In this document: positions 7,097 to 15,664 of the stretch, in pieces
Layout of the letters: every line of letters starts with the position of its first letter
How positions within the stretch are numbered: the first letter of the stretch is position 1
NCBI GenBank assembly: GCA_900557675.1
Contig: USTO01000008.1
Coordinates: 1-19,311 of the forward strand
Reading direction: 5' to 3'
Length of the DNA stretch: 19,311 bases
Source: an uncultured Mollicutes bacterium
Lineage (GTDB): Bacteria > Bacillota_I > Bacilli_A > RF39 > UBA660
Program-made: the position numbers and the translations under genes
The notes under the pieces: model-generated
The model's database searches: none
Told to the model about the DNA's origin: nothing
The model's input: only the letters and a program-made list of their open reading frames with translations

Positions 7097-9630
7097 TTTT
7101 GAATGACCTCCTCACGAAGTTCGTAAAGGGTATTTAGGGCTTGCATTGGCGTCATATCGAGGATGTTTAAGGTCTTGATTTTTTCTTCAATATTATTTTT
7201 CTCTTCTTTGAAATCGAGGGGAAGGGTTGTTTGAATGATTACATCACGGCCTTCTTCTTTGGCTTCGTATATTTTTAGTATTTCGTTAGCTCGTTCTATT
7301 ACTTCGGGTGGTAATCCGGCAAGACGGGCTACATTTATACCGTAGCTTTTATCGACACATCCTTTTTTGACTTTATGGAGAAAGGTTAGATTACCGTCTT
7401 TTTCAATGCAAGATACGTGGTAGTTTTTTAAATTGGTTAAATTCTCTTCGAGGTCAGTTAATTCGTGATAATGGGTTGAGAACATTGTTTTGCATCTGAC
7501 TTTTTTGGAAATGTATTCGAGAATGGATTGGGCAAGACTCATTCCGTCAAAGGTCGCTGTTCCACGGCCTAATTCATCAAATAGTATAAGACTATTTTGA
7601 GTAGCATTGGTGATGGCATTAGCAGATTCTAGCATTTCGACCATAAAGGTTGATTGACCACTTACTAAGTCATCGGAAGCTCCTATACGGGTAAAGATTT
7701 GGTCAAAGATCGGTAATGTTGCTTCTTTGGCAGGGATGAAACATCCTATTTGGGCCATTATGACTATTATTCCTAATTGTCTCATATAGGTACTTTTTCC
7801 GGCCATATTTGGTCCTGTTATTAGTATTATATTTGTGTCTTTATCCATTAGAATATCGTTATCTACATACTGGTCTTTGATTACTTGTTCAACAACGGGA
7901 TGGCGTGATGATTTTATATTTATTATGTGATCTTTAGTTAGAGTTGGTCTTACATACTTGTACTTTTCACTTACTTTGGCAAAACTTTGTAAAACATCTA
8001 TTTCACTTATTATTTGGGATGCTTCTTGGAGAGACTGTATGTAACTTGCACATTGTTTTCTTATTTTTGTAAATAGTTCATATTCTAGGGTTATTATTTT
8101 TTCTTCCGCAGAAAGAACAAGGGCTTCTTTTTCTTTGAGGGTATTGTTTATGTATCTTTCGCAGTTAGCAAGTGTTTGTTTTCTTACATAACCGTATTCT
8201 TCTTTTACTAAAGATGTATTTGCTTTGGATACTTCTATATAATAGCCAAAGACTTTGTTATAACCTACTTTGAGATTTTTTATACCTGTTTTTTCTCTTT
8301 CGGAAGTTTCAAAAGAGGCGATGAAGTTTTTTCCACCATTGCGGAGACTTTTTAATTCGTCTAGTTCTTTATTATAGCCTTCTTTTATTAGGTATCCTTC
8401 TTTTATGGTGGTTGGTGGTTCTTCATATATAGAAGTATTTAATAGATTGTATAACTCTTCTAAATTGGGAAGGGTTTGATAATTTAATTCTTTTAGGAGA
8501 CTATTTATTTGGGGAAGAATACTTAGAGAATTTCTTAATTGAATTAAGTCTTTGCCATTGGCGGTTTCAAGGGCTATTTTTCCTGATAAGCGTTCTAAGT
8601 CATATACTTTGTATAGGTATTCTCTTAATTCTTCACTTATTAAGAACTGTGTCATCAGTGTACTTACAACATTATATCTTTCATTTATTTTATTTATATC
8701 GACAAGAGGGGTTTCAATATATTTTTTTAACATTCTACTTCCCATTGCGGTTTTGGTATTATCTAAGAGCCAAAGTAAAGAATAGGTCTTTTCTTTTAAT
8801 CTAAGGTTTTCGGTTAGTTCAAGATTTCTCTTAGTATGAATATCCATTTTTAGAGTGGAAGATGCTTCTATTATTTTGGGGAGTCTTAAATGGGCAAGGT
8901 TACGCTTTCCTACTACAACTAAGTAATATAAGAGGTGTTTTATGGAGGTAATTATTTCCTTTTTTTCTATGTTTTGAAAGAGATAATTATAGTCTTCTTT
9001 TTCATAAATGTTATCTAACACAGTTACGGTTAACTTTTGAACTTCTTTTAGATTTGCTTTGACTGCACTTTCTACTTTGGTATCTAATATTATTTCTTCA
9101 AGGTCTAAAAATTGGACTTCACTTAATAGTTTTTCACTATCTTTTAATATGGTCTTGGTATAGAGTTCTCCTGTTGTTATATCGCTATATGTTAAAATAT
9201 AGTTATTATCAGTGGTTATAATACTTCCTATATAATTGTTCTCTTTTTCGTTTAAACTTGAAGAATCGGTTATGGTTCCCCTACTTATTACTTCGGTTAC
9301 TTCTCTTTTTACTATTCCTTTGGCACTTTTGGGGTCTTCTACTTGCTCACATATTGCTATTTTATATCCTAGTTTTACTAATCTATCTATATATATATCT
9401 TTGGCGTGATAAGGAATGCCACACATTGGTACTCTTTCGTCTAATCCGGCATTCCTTCCGGTTAGAGTTAATTCAAGAGTGTGAGATACTTCTTCAGCAT
9501 CTTCAAAAAACATTTCATAGAAATCTCCTAATCTATAAAAGAGTACTTCATCTTTGTATTCTTGTTTTAATTCTATATAGTGTCTCATCATTGGTGAGAC
9601 TTTATTTATGTCTACTTCACTTAATTTCAT
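7093..9630 (-). CDS. mutS: DNA mismatch repair protein MutS
   Basis: Recognises base mismatches and small loops and starts methyl-independent mismatch repair. 845 residues, close to the B. subtilis length. The mismatch-wedge motif FYE is at 37-39 (GDFYEMFFEDA). Walker A GPNMAGKST is at 606-614 and Walker B ILFDE at 682-686, followed by the STHYHE loop with His720. The C-terminal helix-turn-helix region contains SYGINVARLAGLP. I start it at MKLSEVDINK (ATG at 9630, SD AGGAAG). The longer start at 9657 lies at the predicted transcription start and has no SD. No mutL follows; instead two overlapping metabolic genes do. An extended -10 promoter precedes the gene. Confidence 0.97.
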   Translation of the reverse strand: MKLSEVDINKVSPMMRHYIELKQEYKDEVLFYRLGDFYEMFFEDAEEVSHTLELTLTGRNAGLDERVPMCGIPYHAKDIYIDRLVKLGYKIAICEQVEDPKSAKGIVKREVTEVISRGTITDSSSLNEKENNYIGSIITTDNNYILTYSDITTGELYTKTILKDSEKLLSEVQFLDLEEIILDTKVESAVKANLKEVQKLTVTVLDNIYEKEDYNYLFQNIEKKEIITSIKHLLYYLVVVGKRNLAHLRLPKIIEASSTLKMDIHTKRNLELTENLRLKEKTYSLLWLLDNTKTAMGSRMLKKYIETPLVDINKINERYNVVSTLMTQFLISEELREYLYKVYDLERLSGKIALETANGKDLIQLRNSLSILPQINSLLKELNYQTLPNLEELYNLLNTSIYEEPPTTIKEGYLIKEGYNKELDELKSLRNGGKNFIASFETSEREKTGIKNLKVGYNKVFGYYIEVSKANTSLVKEEYGYVRKQTLANCERYINNTLKEKEALVLSAEEKIITLEYELFTKIRKQCASYIQSLQEASQIISEIDVLQSFAKVSEKYKYVRPTLTKDHIINIKSSRHPVVEQVIKDQYVDNDILMDKDTNIILITGPNMAGKSTYMRQLGIIVIMAQIGCFIPAKEATLPIFDQIFTRIGASDDLVSGQSTFMVEMLESANAITNATQNSLILFDELGRGTATFDGMSLAQSILEYISKKVRCKTMFSTHYHELTDLEENLTNLKNYHVSCIEKDGNLTFLHKVKKGCVDKSYGINVARLAGLPPEVIERANEILKIYEAKEEGRDVIIQTTLPLDFKEEKNNIEEKIKTLNILDMTPMQALNTLYELREEVIQK

Positions 9631-9659
9631 TGGGCATTTTCTTCCTTTCTTTTTCATAT

Positions 9660-9668
9660 ATTATAGCA
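9660..9668 (-). promoter_or_regulatory. Extended -10 promoter of the mutS operon
   Basis: On the minus strand this reads TGCTATAAT. The -35 region 17 bases upstream (TTTATT, 9683-9688) is poor. The predicted start near 9653 lies downstream of an in-frame ATG at 9657, which rules that ATG out as the mutS start. Confidence 0.7.
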
Positions 9669-9702
9669 GATATTTTCTTAAAAATAAAGGGATAAGAGAA
9701 AT

Positions 9703-9740
9703 AAAAAAAGAACTAACCATTGTTACTACGGTTTTGTTCT
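9703..9740 (-). terminator. Terminator of the adhesin/sortase operon
   Basis: On the minus strand AGAAC and AACC pair with GGTT and GTTCT around a small internal loop and are followed by a T7 run. The whole hairpin lies over the last codons of the upstream CDS, and the TAG stop (9713-9715) is inside its descending arm. Confidence 0.65.
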
Positions 9741-10609
9741 CTCTTTAATATATCATTTAGTCCCATCCACTCTTCCTTAGTGAATGATATCTCTATATTG
9801 TTACTTTTATGTAAAGAATTGTTTGGGACAGCTTCATATTTGTATGTTGGTAATTCGTTTATTAGATTAGAACTATGAGGTGCTATATTATTTGTATTAT
9901 TAGTAATATTATTATACACTGTGTTTTCGGAATTACTAGTTTCTAAATTCATAACTGGAGCTGGTACTTCTTCGGCGTTATTTACAAATTTTTCTACGAG
10001 AGAAGTATTTTCCATTACAGGAGCAGTACTTTCCACCACTTCTTTTTTACCAAACTTGGTTACGGCTTTTATAATTATTCTTACTACTATCCAAGTTATG
10101 AATATTATCATACTTATTTGTAATAGAGCAAAAAGGGTTTCATTTGAATATACATCTAATTCTGAATATACATCTATTTTATCTTTTGTTATTACATCTA
10201 AGGTTAAGAAGGTCATATATCCTATTACACTATAAAATATTACATTAATTATTTTTACTAATTTAGGTGTTTTTTCTTTTAATAATCCTGTTAAAAGGAG
10301 AATATTACTTGTTATTATCATACCAGCATATACGGCAATGTTTGGAAATACTAGTAGATAAAATACGTTATTTATAAAGTAGTCTACTAATTTATAAAGA
10401 CTTACATTATAGCCTGCTATAAGAGCTATTAGTATGAGGATATAAGAAATAATGAATGTTTTTAGGTATTTGGATTTGTTTTTTTTGGAAAAGGCAAATA
10501 ATAGAATACCTAATATCATAAAGAATGCAAATACTAATATTAACTCTTTTTGTCCTGCTATCATATCTTTAACTAAATTTAATTTTTCTATTATGCTTGT
10601 TCTTGTCAT
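9713..10609 (-). CDS. Polytopic membrane protein of unknown function in the sortase operon
   Basis: A 298-residue protein that I do not recognise. It has about five hydrophobic segments (roughly 22-41, 51-69, 82-108, 119-140 and 159-180), then a long soluble tail of over 110 residues with an Asn-rich linker (NNITNNTNN) and a charged amphipathic end beginning SFTKEEW. A DVYS motif is duplicated in the loop before the last membrane segment. The SD GGGGGAG precedes the ATG. It starts 16 bases after the sortase stop with no terminator between, so it is the third gene of the adhesin-sortase transcript. A role in export, assembly or sensing for that system is only inferred from position. The stop codon is inside the terminator hairpin. 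Confidence 0.8.
   Translation of the reverse strand: MTRTSIIEKLNLVKDMIAGQKELILVFAFFMILGILLFAFSKKNKSKYLKTFIISYILILIALIAGYNVSLYKLVDYFINNVFYLLVFPNIAVYAGMIITSNILLLTGLLKEKTPKLVKIINVIFYSVIGYMTFLTLDVITKDKIDVYSELDVYSNETLFALLQISMIIFITWIVVRIIIKAVTKFGKKEVVESTAPVMENTSLVEKFVNNAEEVPAPVMNLETSNSENTVYNNITNNTNNIAPHSSNLINELPTYKYEAVPNNSLHKSNNIEISFTKEEWMGLNDILKREQNRSNNG
10146..10178 (+). repeat. Short in-frame tandem duplication, 18-base unit
   Basis: The unit starting GAATATACATCTA occurs at 10146 and again at 10164 (13 leading bases identical, then diverging). It encodes the doubled DVYS element of the polytopic membrane protein. It is a multiple of three, so the frame is kept. Confidence 0.7.
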
Positions 10610-10625
10610 ATTTCTCCCCCCTTTT

Positions 10626-11261
10626 CTAATATGATTCTGTTTTATCTAAGTAAGCAATATATATTGTTTGTGATGTTTCATCACCATAAGTACAGGTTAT
10701 AAGTGTTAGGGTATTTTTACTAGTATCTCTGTATATAGTTGCTTTCCCTACTTTTGGTACATTATATATATTGTCTATTATATATGTATATTTTATATTA
10801 TTATAATAGACATAGGCTGTGTCGCCTTCTTCTAGTTTATATAAATTACGGAAGTAAGCATTATAGCTTGTTCCTGAGTGAGCGGATATTATGAAGTTTC
10901 CGCCACTAACATCTGGAAATGATGAGGCTTTATTTATTTCAATGTTAACACTTATATCATTTCCCTTAGTATTTGGGTCTACAAACCCACGATAGAATGA
11001 TATTCTTGGTATCTCTAAGTAACCTATATAGTAATATTTTGGTTCTTCTTTTTTGGCAGTTGCAATGCCTGCTCCTGTATCTCTTTCCACTTTTTCTTCT
11101 TCTTGGTTTTCTTCGGTAGTTTCACCGTTTTGAAATAATTTTTGGTTTTTCATATCATACGCAATATCTATTTTTTCGTTTAAATAGTGGTTTGATATGA
11201 GGAAGAGTCCTCCAACAGTAAGGAGAACTCCTAGTAGTGCTATTATTTTATCTTTGTGCAT
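10626..11261 (-). CDS. Sortase family transpeptidase
   Basis: A membrane-anchored cysteine transpeptidase, probably attaching the adjacent adhesin to the cell wall or to other subunits. 211 residues: an N-terminal membrane anchor (about 6-24), a Glu-rich linker (44-60), then the sortase beta-barrel from about residue 76. His128 lies in the ISAHSG motif and Cys190 in TLITC. The Arg normally found some 8-10 residues after the Cys is absent; Gln198 (TSQTIYI) is at that place. The start codon lies inside the adhesin gene (14-base overlap) and has no recognisable SD, so translation is probably by re-initiation. It does not clearly match class A, B, C or D from sequence alone. Confidence 0.9.
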   Translation of the reverse strand: MHKDKIIALLGVLLTVGGLFLISNHYLNEKIDIAYDMKNQKLFQNGETTEENQEEEKVERDTGAGIATAKKEEPKYYYIGYLEIPRISFYRGFVDPNTKGNDISVNIEINKASSFPDVSGGNFIISAHSGTSYNAYFRNLYKLEEGDTAYVYYNNIKYTYIIDNIYNVPKVGKATIYRDTSKNTLTLITCTYGDETSQTIYIAYLDKTESY

Positions 11262-12543
11262 TTTTATATCTGTATACTAGTGCTATTCCCGCTAAAACTA
11301 CTAAAGAGCATACTGTATAGAATAAAGTGGCACTTGAATCTGTTTTCTTTACTTCAATTACTTCTTCTGGTGTTTCTACTGGTTTCTTTTCATTGAACAT
11401 TACTATATTTTCGGTTACTTTTCCGTCTTTTACTTCAAAGGTTATTGTTTCCGTTGATAGTTTATATCCATCAGGAGCCCCTATTTCTGTTAGGGTATAT
11501 GTTCCGTCTTTTAAGTTGTAGATATAATGTGGTTCATTTCCACTTACCCATTTGTCTATTTCATTTCCGTTTTCATCTTTTACTATTAGTGTTGCTCCTG
11601 GTAGTTCTTCTTTACTTGTTATATCTTGTTTTGATATTTTAATTACATTTGATGATGCTGTTACAGTAATGTTATCTGAAAGTGGTGTATTTTCGGGATA
11701 TATTGCTGCCTCAGACATATCTTGATATGAGTTTCCTGATAGGTATAGATATGCTTTTTCTACTACACCTGTTGTAGCTAGGGATAAACCGAAACTTATG
11801 GTTTTGCCTTTTACACTTGATGCAGGTACTTTTACATAAAAGCCATCTGTTACGGCAATGTTATTGGTTTTGGTTCCGTTAGAACTTGTTATTATTGTTC
11901 CATCGGGAGCATCATTTGTAGCTACTGTAAATGTATCTATTGTATTTGAACTTGTTACTTTTACTAATTCTGATACATAGTAATCTCCGTCAAGTGTTAG
12001 GTTTAAGTTTTTTGTATTAGCACTGAAACTTGGCTTTACATATCCAGCACTTTTGGCTTTTAGAGCACCGTTATATAGGTTCATAATTTGTTTTGCCATT
12101 GCTGTTCCAGTTGCATCTCCTGTATAGGTTCCGTTTTTTACTTTTGTTGCTAAATTTGATATTTTGTGACCGCTATCGCTTTGGTATATCCAAATTGCCA
12201 TTTGGGTAATATAGTAATCTTTCATACTATCGCCTGTAAAGGATTTTTTTGGATATCCGTTTGCTAGTATGTATGTTAGACCTGCATCTAACGCACTACC
12301 TAACTTGAAGCTCATACCGTTTTCTGGTGATGTTCTTTCGTAAGTCATACAGTAAATGATGTTTCCGTTAGTTGCTTTCCTATATAATACTCCTGTTCCT
12401 TTTCCACCTGTTAAGTAGGCACTTGTTCTTTGTTGCTCCTGTACTGTGATTGTACTTGGTACGTTTGAAGCTGCACCTATGCTTGGTGCAACGGTTAAGA
12501 ATGCAAGACATATTGTGAATAATTTCATTAGTGTTTTTTTCAT
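11248..12543 (-). CDS. Thioester-domain/Cna-B surface adhesin, sortase substrate
   Basis: A 431-residue secreted surface protein. Signal peptide: Met1 to about Ala25 (hydrophobic 5-23, cleavage near SIGAAS). It is followed by a thioester (TQXA) domain: Cys65 in the IIYCMTYE segment and Gln114 in YITQMAIW are the expected crosslinking pair, which in this family binds covalently to host amines. A middle beta domain follows. From about 299 there is a Cna-B/SpaA-like domain with predicted isopeptide Lys305, catalytic Glu353 (TLTEIGAPDGY) and Asn384 (MFNEKK). The C-terminus is a hydrophobic segment (about 407-424) and a basic tail, RYKNAQR. There is no LPxTG; VKKTD (398-402) sits where it should be. 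It is the first gene of the operon with the sortase, with SD AAGGGGGA and its own promoter. Its plus strand lacks the G excess of neighbours (7 G, 11 C in 11341-11400). Confidence 0.9.
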   Translation of the reverse strand: MKKTLMKLFTICLAFLTVAPSIGAASNVPSTITVQEQQRTSAYLTGGKGTGVLYRKATNGNIIYCMTYERTSPENGMSFKLGSALDAGLTYILANGYPKKSFTGDSMKDYYITQMAIWIYQSDSGHKISNLATKVKNGTYTGDATGTAMAKQIMNLYNGALKAKSAGYVKPSFSANTKNLNLTLDGDYYVSELVKVTSSNTIDTFTVATNDAPDGTIITSSNGTKTNNIAVTDGFYVKVPASSVKGKTISFGLSLATTGVVEKAYLYLSGNSYQDMSEAAIYPENTPLSDNITVTASSNVIKISKQDITSKEELPGATLIVKDENGNEIDKWVSGNEPHYIYNLKDGTYTLTEIGAPDGYKLSTETITFEVKDGKVTENIVMFNEKKPVETPEEVIEVKKTDSSATLFYTVCSLVVLAGIALVYRYKNAQR

Positions 12544-12575
12544 AATAATTCCCCCTTAAAAGTTTAACGATTTCT

Positions 12576-12604
12576 ATAATAGCATAAAAAAAGAGAAAAA
12601 GCAA
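12576..12604 (-). promoter_or_regulatory. Promoter of the adhesin/sortase operon
   Basis: On the minus strand the -35 is TTGCTT (12599-12604) and the -10 is TATTAT (12576-12581), with a 17-base spacer and a TGC extension. The -35 lies in the loop region of the preceding gene's terminator hairpin. Confidence 0.6.
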
Positions 12605-12613
12605 ATATTTTCT
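12586..12613 (-). terminator. AT-rich terminator of the YgjP-like peptidase gene
   Basis: On the minus strand AGAAAA pairs with TTTTCT over an eight-base loop, then C and a T7 run. The stem is A/T-rich and weak, so leakage into the adhesin operon is possible. Confidence 0.45.
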
Positions 12614-12624
12614 TGTTTTTTTCT

Positions 12625-13254
12625 TTAATTTCGTAAATTTTGGCGAATTTTCTTATAGTTTGGGCAATATTTTGCTACCTGATTCCAGAATTCTTGGGAA
12701 TGATTGAAGTGTATGAAGTGGCTTAATTCGTGAATTATGACGTAGTCTAAGCATTCTATATTGTATTTTATTAGTTCGCTATTTAGGGTTACGTTATTGT
12801 TTTTTATATTGCATACTCCCCATCTTGATTTCATTTTTCTTATTTTTAAATTGGGAAGGGGGATTTTTTCTTCGTATTTATTATACCAGTAATCTAGGTG
12901 ATTTTGGTAAGTGATTTTGAGGTAGTTATCTATGTATTTGGTTAGTTCTTTTTCGCTTGATGTGTATATTTTATTACCTAAGATAGAGAACTTATGAGAA
13001 TTTTCTATTACGACTTTATATTTTTTTCCGAAAATGGTTATAGTGCCGGATTCGGGAGTGTTTTGGGCCTCTTTTTCTATCCACTTTATTATTGTTTTTT
13101 CGTTATTTTTGATTATTTTTTCTATTTCGAAGGTGGTTACGTAAGGGGGAGATGTGACGTTTATGGTACCATTTGTGTATCTTAGATAGGTGTTTTTGTT
13201 ATTTTTTTTGGTTATTTTAACGGGGTAAGTTCTGTTATTATAGGTAAAATTCAT
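12625..13254 (-). CDS. YgjP/DUF45-type zinc metallopeptidase
   Basis: A 209-residue cytosolic protein of the YgjP-like (DUF45, M48-related) metallopeptidase family. The zinc motif HELSH is at residues 175-179 and the third ligand is probably His185 in FNHSQEFW. The family's KSRWG motif is at 142-146. The N-terminal half is a beta-rich region typical of the family. Physiological substrates are unknown. The SD GAGGAAGTG before the ATG and a near-consensus promoter suggest a single-gene unit. Its downstream terminator overlaps the promoter of the adhesin operon. Family assignment is confident; function is not. Confidence 0.88.
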   Translation of the reverse strand: MNFTYNNRTYPVKITKKNNKNTYLRYTNGTINVTSPPYVTTFEIEKIIKNNEKTIIKWIEKEAQNTPESGTITIFGKKYKVVIENSHKFSILGNKIYTSSEKELTKYIDNYLKITYQNHLDYWYNKYEEKIPLPNLKIRKMKSRWGVCNIKNNNVTLNSELIKYNIECLDYVIIHELSHFIHFNHSQEFWNQVAKYCPNYKKIRQNLRN

Positions 13255-13285
13255 TGTATCACTTCCTCTTTTTGCTTTCTATATT

Positions 13286-13314
13286 ATTATAGAAGAAAAG
13301 AGCCTTAATGGCAA
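13286..13314 (-). promoter_or_regulatory. Promoter of the YgjP-like peptidase gene
   Basis: On the minus strand the -35 is TTGCCA (13309-13314) and the -10 is TATAAT (13286-13291), with a 17-base spacer. It is the only sigma-A promoter called here without a TGn extension, and it has one of the best -35 elements. It starts four bases after the stop of the GH31 gene. Confidence 0.75.
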
Positions 13315-13317
13315 GGG

Positions 13318-15636
13318 TTATTCTTCTATATATTCGAGAAGGCTTATAAACATTGTTATGAATTTGCTTTCGAGGCCTTTTCTTTTTAGTTTACGAATGG
13401 CTATTCTTTTCTTTTTTATGGAAAGGGTGCTAAATATGATGCTATCTATTTTTTCTTTAAGACTTGTTTCTATTTCTAGATCTTCGAGAATGCTTTCTAT
13501 TTCTTCGTTTATTACTCTTTCGGTTGTTATTTCGATGTTTTCACCCGTGATAACGACATTTAATATGGATGTTCCAGAGATTTCTTTTATTTTTATGAGT
13601 AAATCGTTATGATCGACCTCAGGAGTGAATTTTATGGATGTACCTGAGGATGTGACAGTAATGCCTGTGGTTAGTTTTATGTTTTTGAAGCGAAGGGTAT
13701 AATTTCTTTTGCCAATGATGGCAGGCATTCCTTCTTTGGGGCTTAGGTTGAGGGTGTATTTATTTTTTTCGTAGGTGTATGTGATGATAGTTAAAAGATG
13801 GCGTCCTTCTACTTCTTCGTATAGTTCATAAGTGTTTGAGGCTCCTGGGAAAATGGTTATTTCCATATTTTGGGGAAGGCTAGTGGTGTTATCTAGGGAC
13901 AGGGGCAGGATGGTGCCGGCTTTACAGAAAACGGGATAATCTTCGTCTTTATAGAAACTGCTATAGTATTTATCGCCGTGGTATTTTTTTCCGGTAAAAA
14001 AGTCGTACCATAGTCCATTTGGTATATATAGTTTTTGCACTACTCTATTCATAATGGGGTTTTTCTTTTTTGTTATTGGAGAGACAAGAATTTGGTCAGT
14101 GAAGTAGTACTGGGATTTGTAATTGGGTTCGTCATAGATTTTGGGATTTTCGTAGTAAAGGGGTTTAATTAGGGTTATGCCTTTGGTTGTGTACTTATGT
14201 CCTTCGGAAAAGAGATATGGAACGAGGCTATTTCTTAGAATCATATATTTTTTTATAACGCTTTGAATGAGGCTATTCCATTTCCATGGTTCTCTTTTGT
14301 AGTATTTACCGGTTTCGCTTGCTAAAAGGAAGATGGGACTGAAGACACCGAACTGAATATATCTTATGTATAATTCGGGATTTTCTATTCCATTATGAAA
14401 CCCGCCAATGGCGTGAGCGATCCAAGAAAGTCCGATGTTTGCACAGGATAGGTTGTAATATGGCAGGATACTTAGGGTATTCCAGCTGATTTTGGTTTTT
14501 CCTGTGTATGTAATGGGATAGCGATGGGGAGCGATGCCGGCGTTACGGGTTAGAATGAGATGTGATTTTTGATAATGGTAATGGTCTAAAAGCCAAAGGG
14601 TATTTTTATCTTTCTCATTATTGTAATCGATATTGAAGAAACTTACACCTATTTTTTGAAGGGGAGATATAATATTATTTATGTATAGGGTTAGTTTTGT
14701 CATATCCATTGGGGTTAAGTTGATGGGACCGGATGTTTGAATGTATTTGTTTATTTCAGCGTAATTTGGGTCTTCGGGTGTTAGGGGAAGAGATGGATCT
14801 ATGGTAAGTCCAAGGGCTATATTGTTTTGTTTCAAATATTTTGCTACTTCAATACCGCTACCTAGAATAGTTGGATCTATTTGATAGTTATTGGGAGCGG
14901 TATGCCACTTATCACCTAATAGAAATACAGAAACGGGGAGCTTTTCATCACTGAACTTTTTGATAACATCTGCTATATCGGGAGCGGTATAGCGATCGTT
15001 TTTATACCACCATGGTCCGAGAGCATATCTTGGAATACTTGCTGGGTAACCTGTTAGGTGGTAATAGTCATCGAGGCATAATCCGAAATCGCGTTTATAC
15101 ATAAAGAGATAGATATCGGTACCTCCTTCGGGTCTTTTGATATACGAACCGTTTTCTAAAATTAGGGTGTTAGAGTCGTCAATACTGGCAAAACCGTCGA
15201 GGGAATATAAGCCTTTATCTAGTTTTAGGGGGCCTTCTTTTTCAAGGTCATAAGTGCAGGCTCCGAAATTTCGGGCTTCGGGATGATCATAGTACCACTC
15301 TCTATCGGTATCGTTTAGAACTACTTTTAGGGTAGAAGATCCGGCTATTTTTCCTACTTTGAAGGGTTTATTTTTTACATAGGTTAGTGTAAAATACGGG
15401 GTTTTTATTTCGAGAAGTATATTGCTTTCGGTAACGTTATAGTTATTTATGCCTAAATTTCTATTTATTGCAAGACTAGAGGGGTTATCTATAAAGTATC
15501 CGTCTTTGTTATATTCTAGTCTTACTAGTCTTGGTGTTAATATGGTAAAGCGGTATTTTTCCCCTTTTACTATATTTTGAGTGGGAGAAAGTCCTTTTTG
15601 TTCCTCTACTTGATTTTGATTATTGGTATTATTCAT
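13318..15636 (-). CDS. Glycoside hydrolase family 31 homologue with degraded active site
   Basis: A 772-residue protein with the GH31 layout: N-terminal beta-sandwich (to about 200), a TIM barrel beginning at RYALGPWW (203-210), and C-terminal beta domains. GH31 enzymes are mostly alpha-glucosidases or alpha-xylosidases. The nucleophile region is kept (NIDYNNE, Asp337). However, the acid/base Asp expected in RYPxxxSGDT is Lys380 (YTGKTKISW), the conserved Asp of HDIGGH is Ala409 (AHAIGGF), and DMDWH reads LGDKWH. Ordinary hydrolysis is therefore doubtful. There is no signal peptide. The start is the ATG at 15636 with SD AGGTG; a GTG at 15645 overlaps that SD. The last ~100 residues are charged and helical beyond the usual GH31 end. 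It has its own promoter, no strong terminator, and strong G-over-C excess on the plus strand. Confidence 0.85.
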   Translation of the reverse strand: MNNTNNQNQVEEQKGLSPTQNIVKGEKYRFTILTPRLVRLEYNKDGYFIDNPSSLAINRNLGINNYNVTESNILLEIKTPYFTLTYVKNKPFKVGKIAGSSTLKVVLNDTDREWYYDHPEARNFGACTYDLEKEGPLKLDKGLYSLDGFASIDDSNTLILENGSYIKRPEGGTDIYLFMYKRDFGLCLDDYYHLTGYPASIPRYALGPWWYKNDRYTAPDIADVIKKFSDEKLPVSVFLLGDKWHTAPNNYQIDPTILGSGIEVAKYLKQNNIALGLTIDPSLPLTPEDPNYAEINKYIQTSGPINLTPMDMTKLTLYINNIISPLQKIGVSFFNIDYNNEKDKNTLWLLDHYHYQKSHLILTRNAGIAPHRYPITYTGKTKISWNTLSILPYYNLSCANIGLSWIAHAIGGFHNGIENPELYIRYIQFGVFSPIFLLASETGKYYKREPWKWNSLIQSVIKKYMILRNSLVPYLFSEGHKYTTKGITLIKPLYYENPKIYDEPNYKSQYYFTDQILVSPITKKKNPIMNRVVQKLYIPNGLWYDFFTGKKYHGDKYYSSFYKDEDYPVFCKAGTILPLSLDNTTSLPQNMEITIFPGASNTYELYEEVEGRHLLTIITYTYEKNKYTLNLSPKEGMPAIIGKRNYTLRFKNIKLTTGITVTSSGTSIKFTPEVDHNDLLIKIKEISGTSILNVVITGENIEITTERVINEEIESILEDLEIETSLKEKIDSIIFSTLSIKKKRIAIRKLKRKGLESKFITMFISLLEYIEE

Positions 15637-15664
15637 ACGTATCACCTATCCTTACTTTAATATC

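Noticed and set aside
9631..9657. Longer MutS start at 9657
   Set aside because: That ATG coincides with the predicted transcription start and has no SD; the ATG at 9630 has AGGAAG upstream and gives the normal N-terminus.
13300..13317. Terminator after the GH31-family gene
   Set aside because: Only a four-pair CCTT/AAGG stem is possible and no proper T run follows, so it is not supported.
15637..15645. GTG start for the GH31-family gene
   Set aside because: The GTG is part of the SD that serves the ATG at 15636, so the ATG is preferred, although the difference is only three residues.
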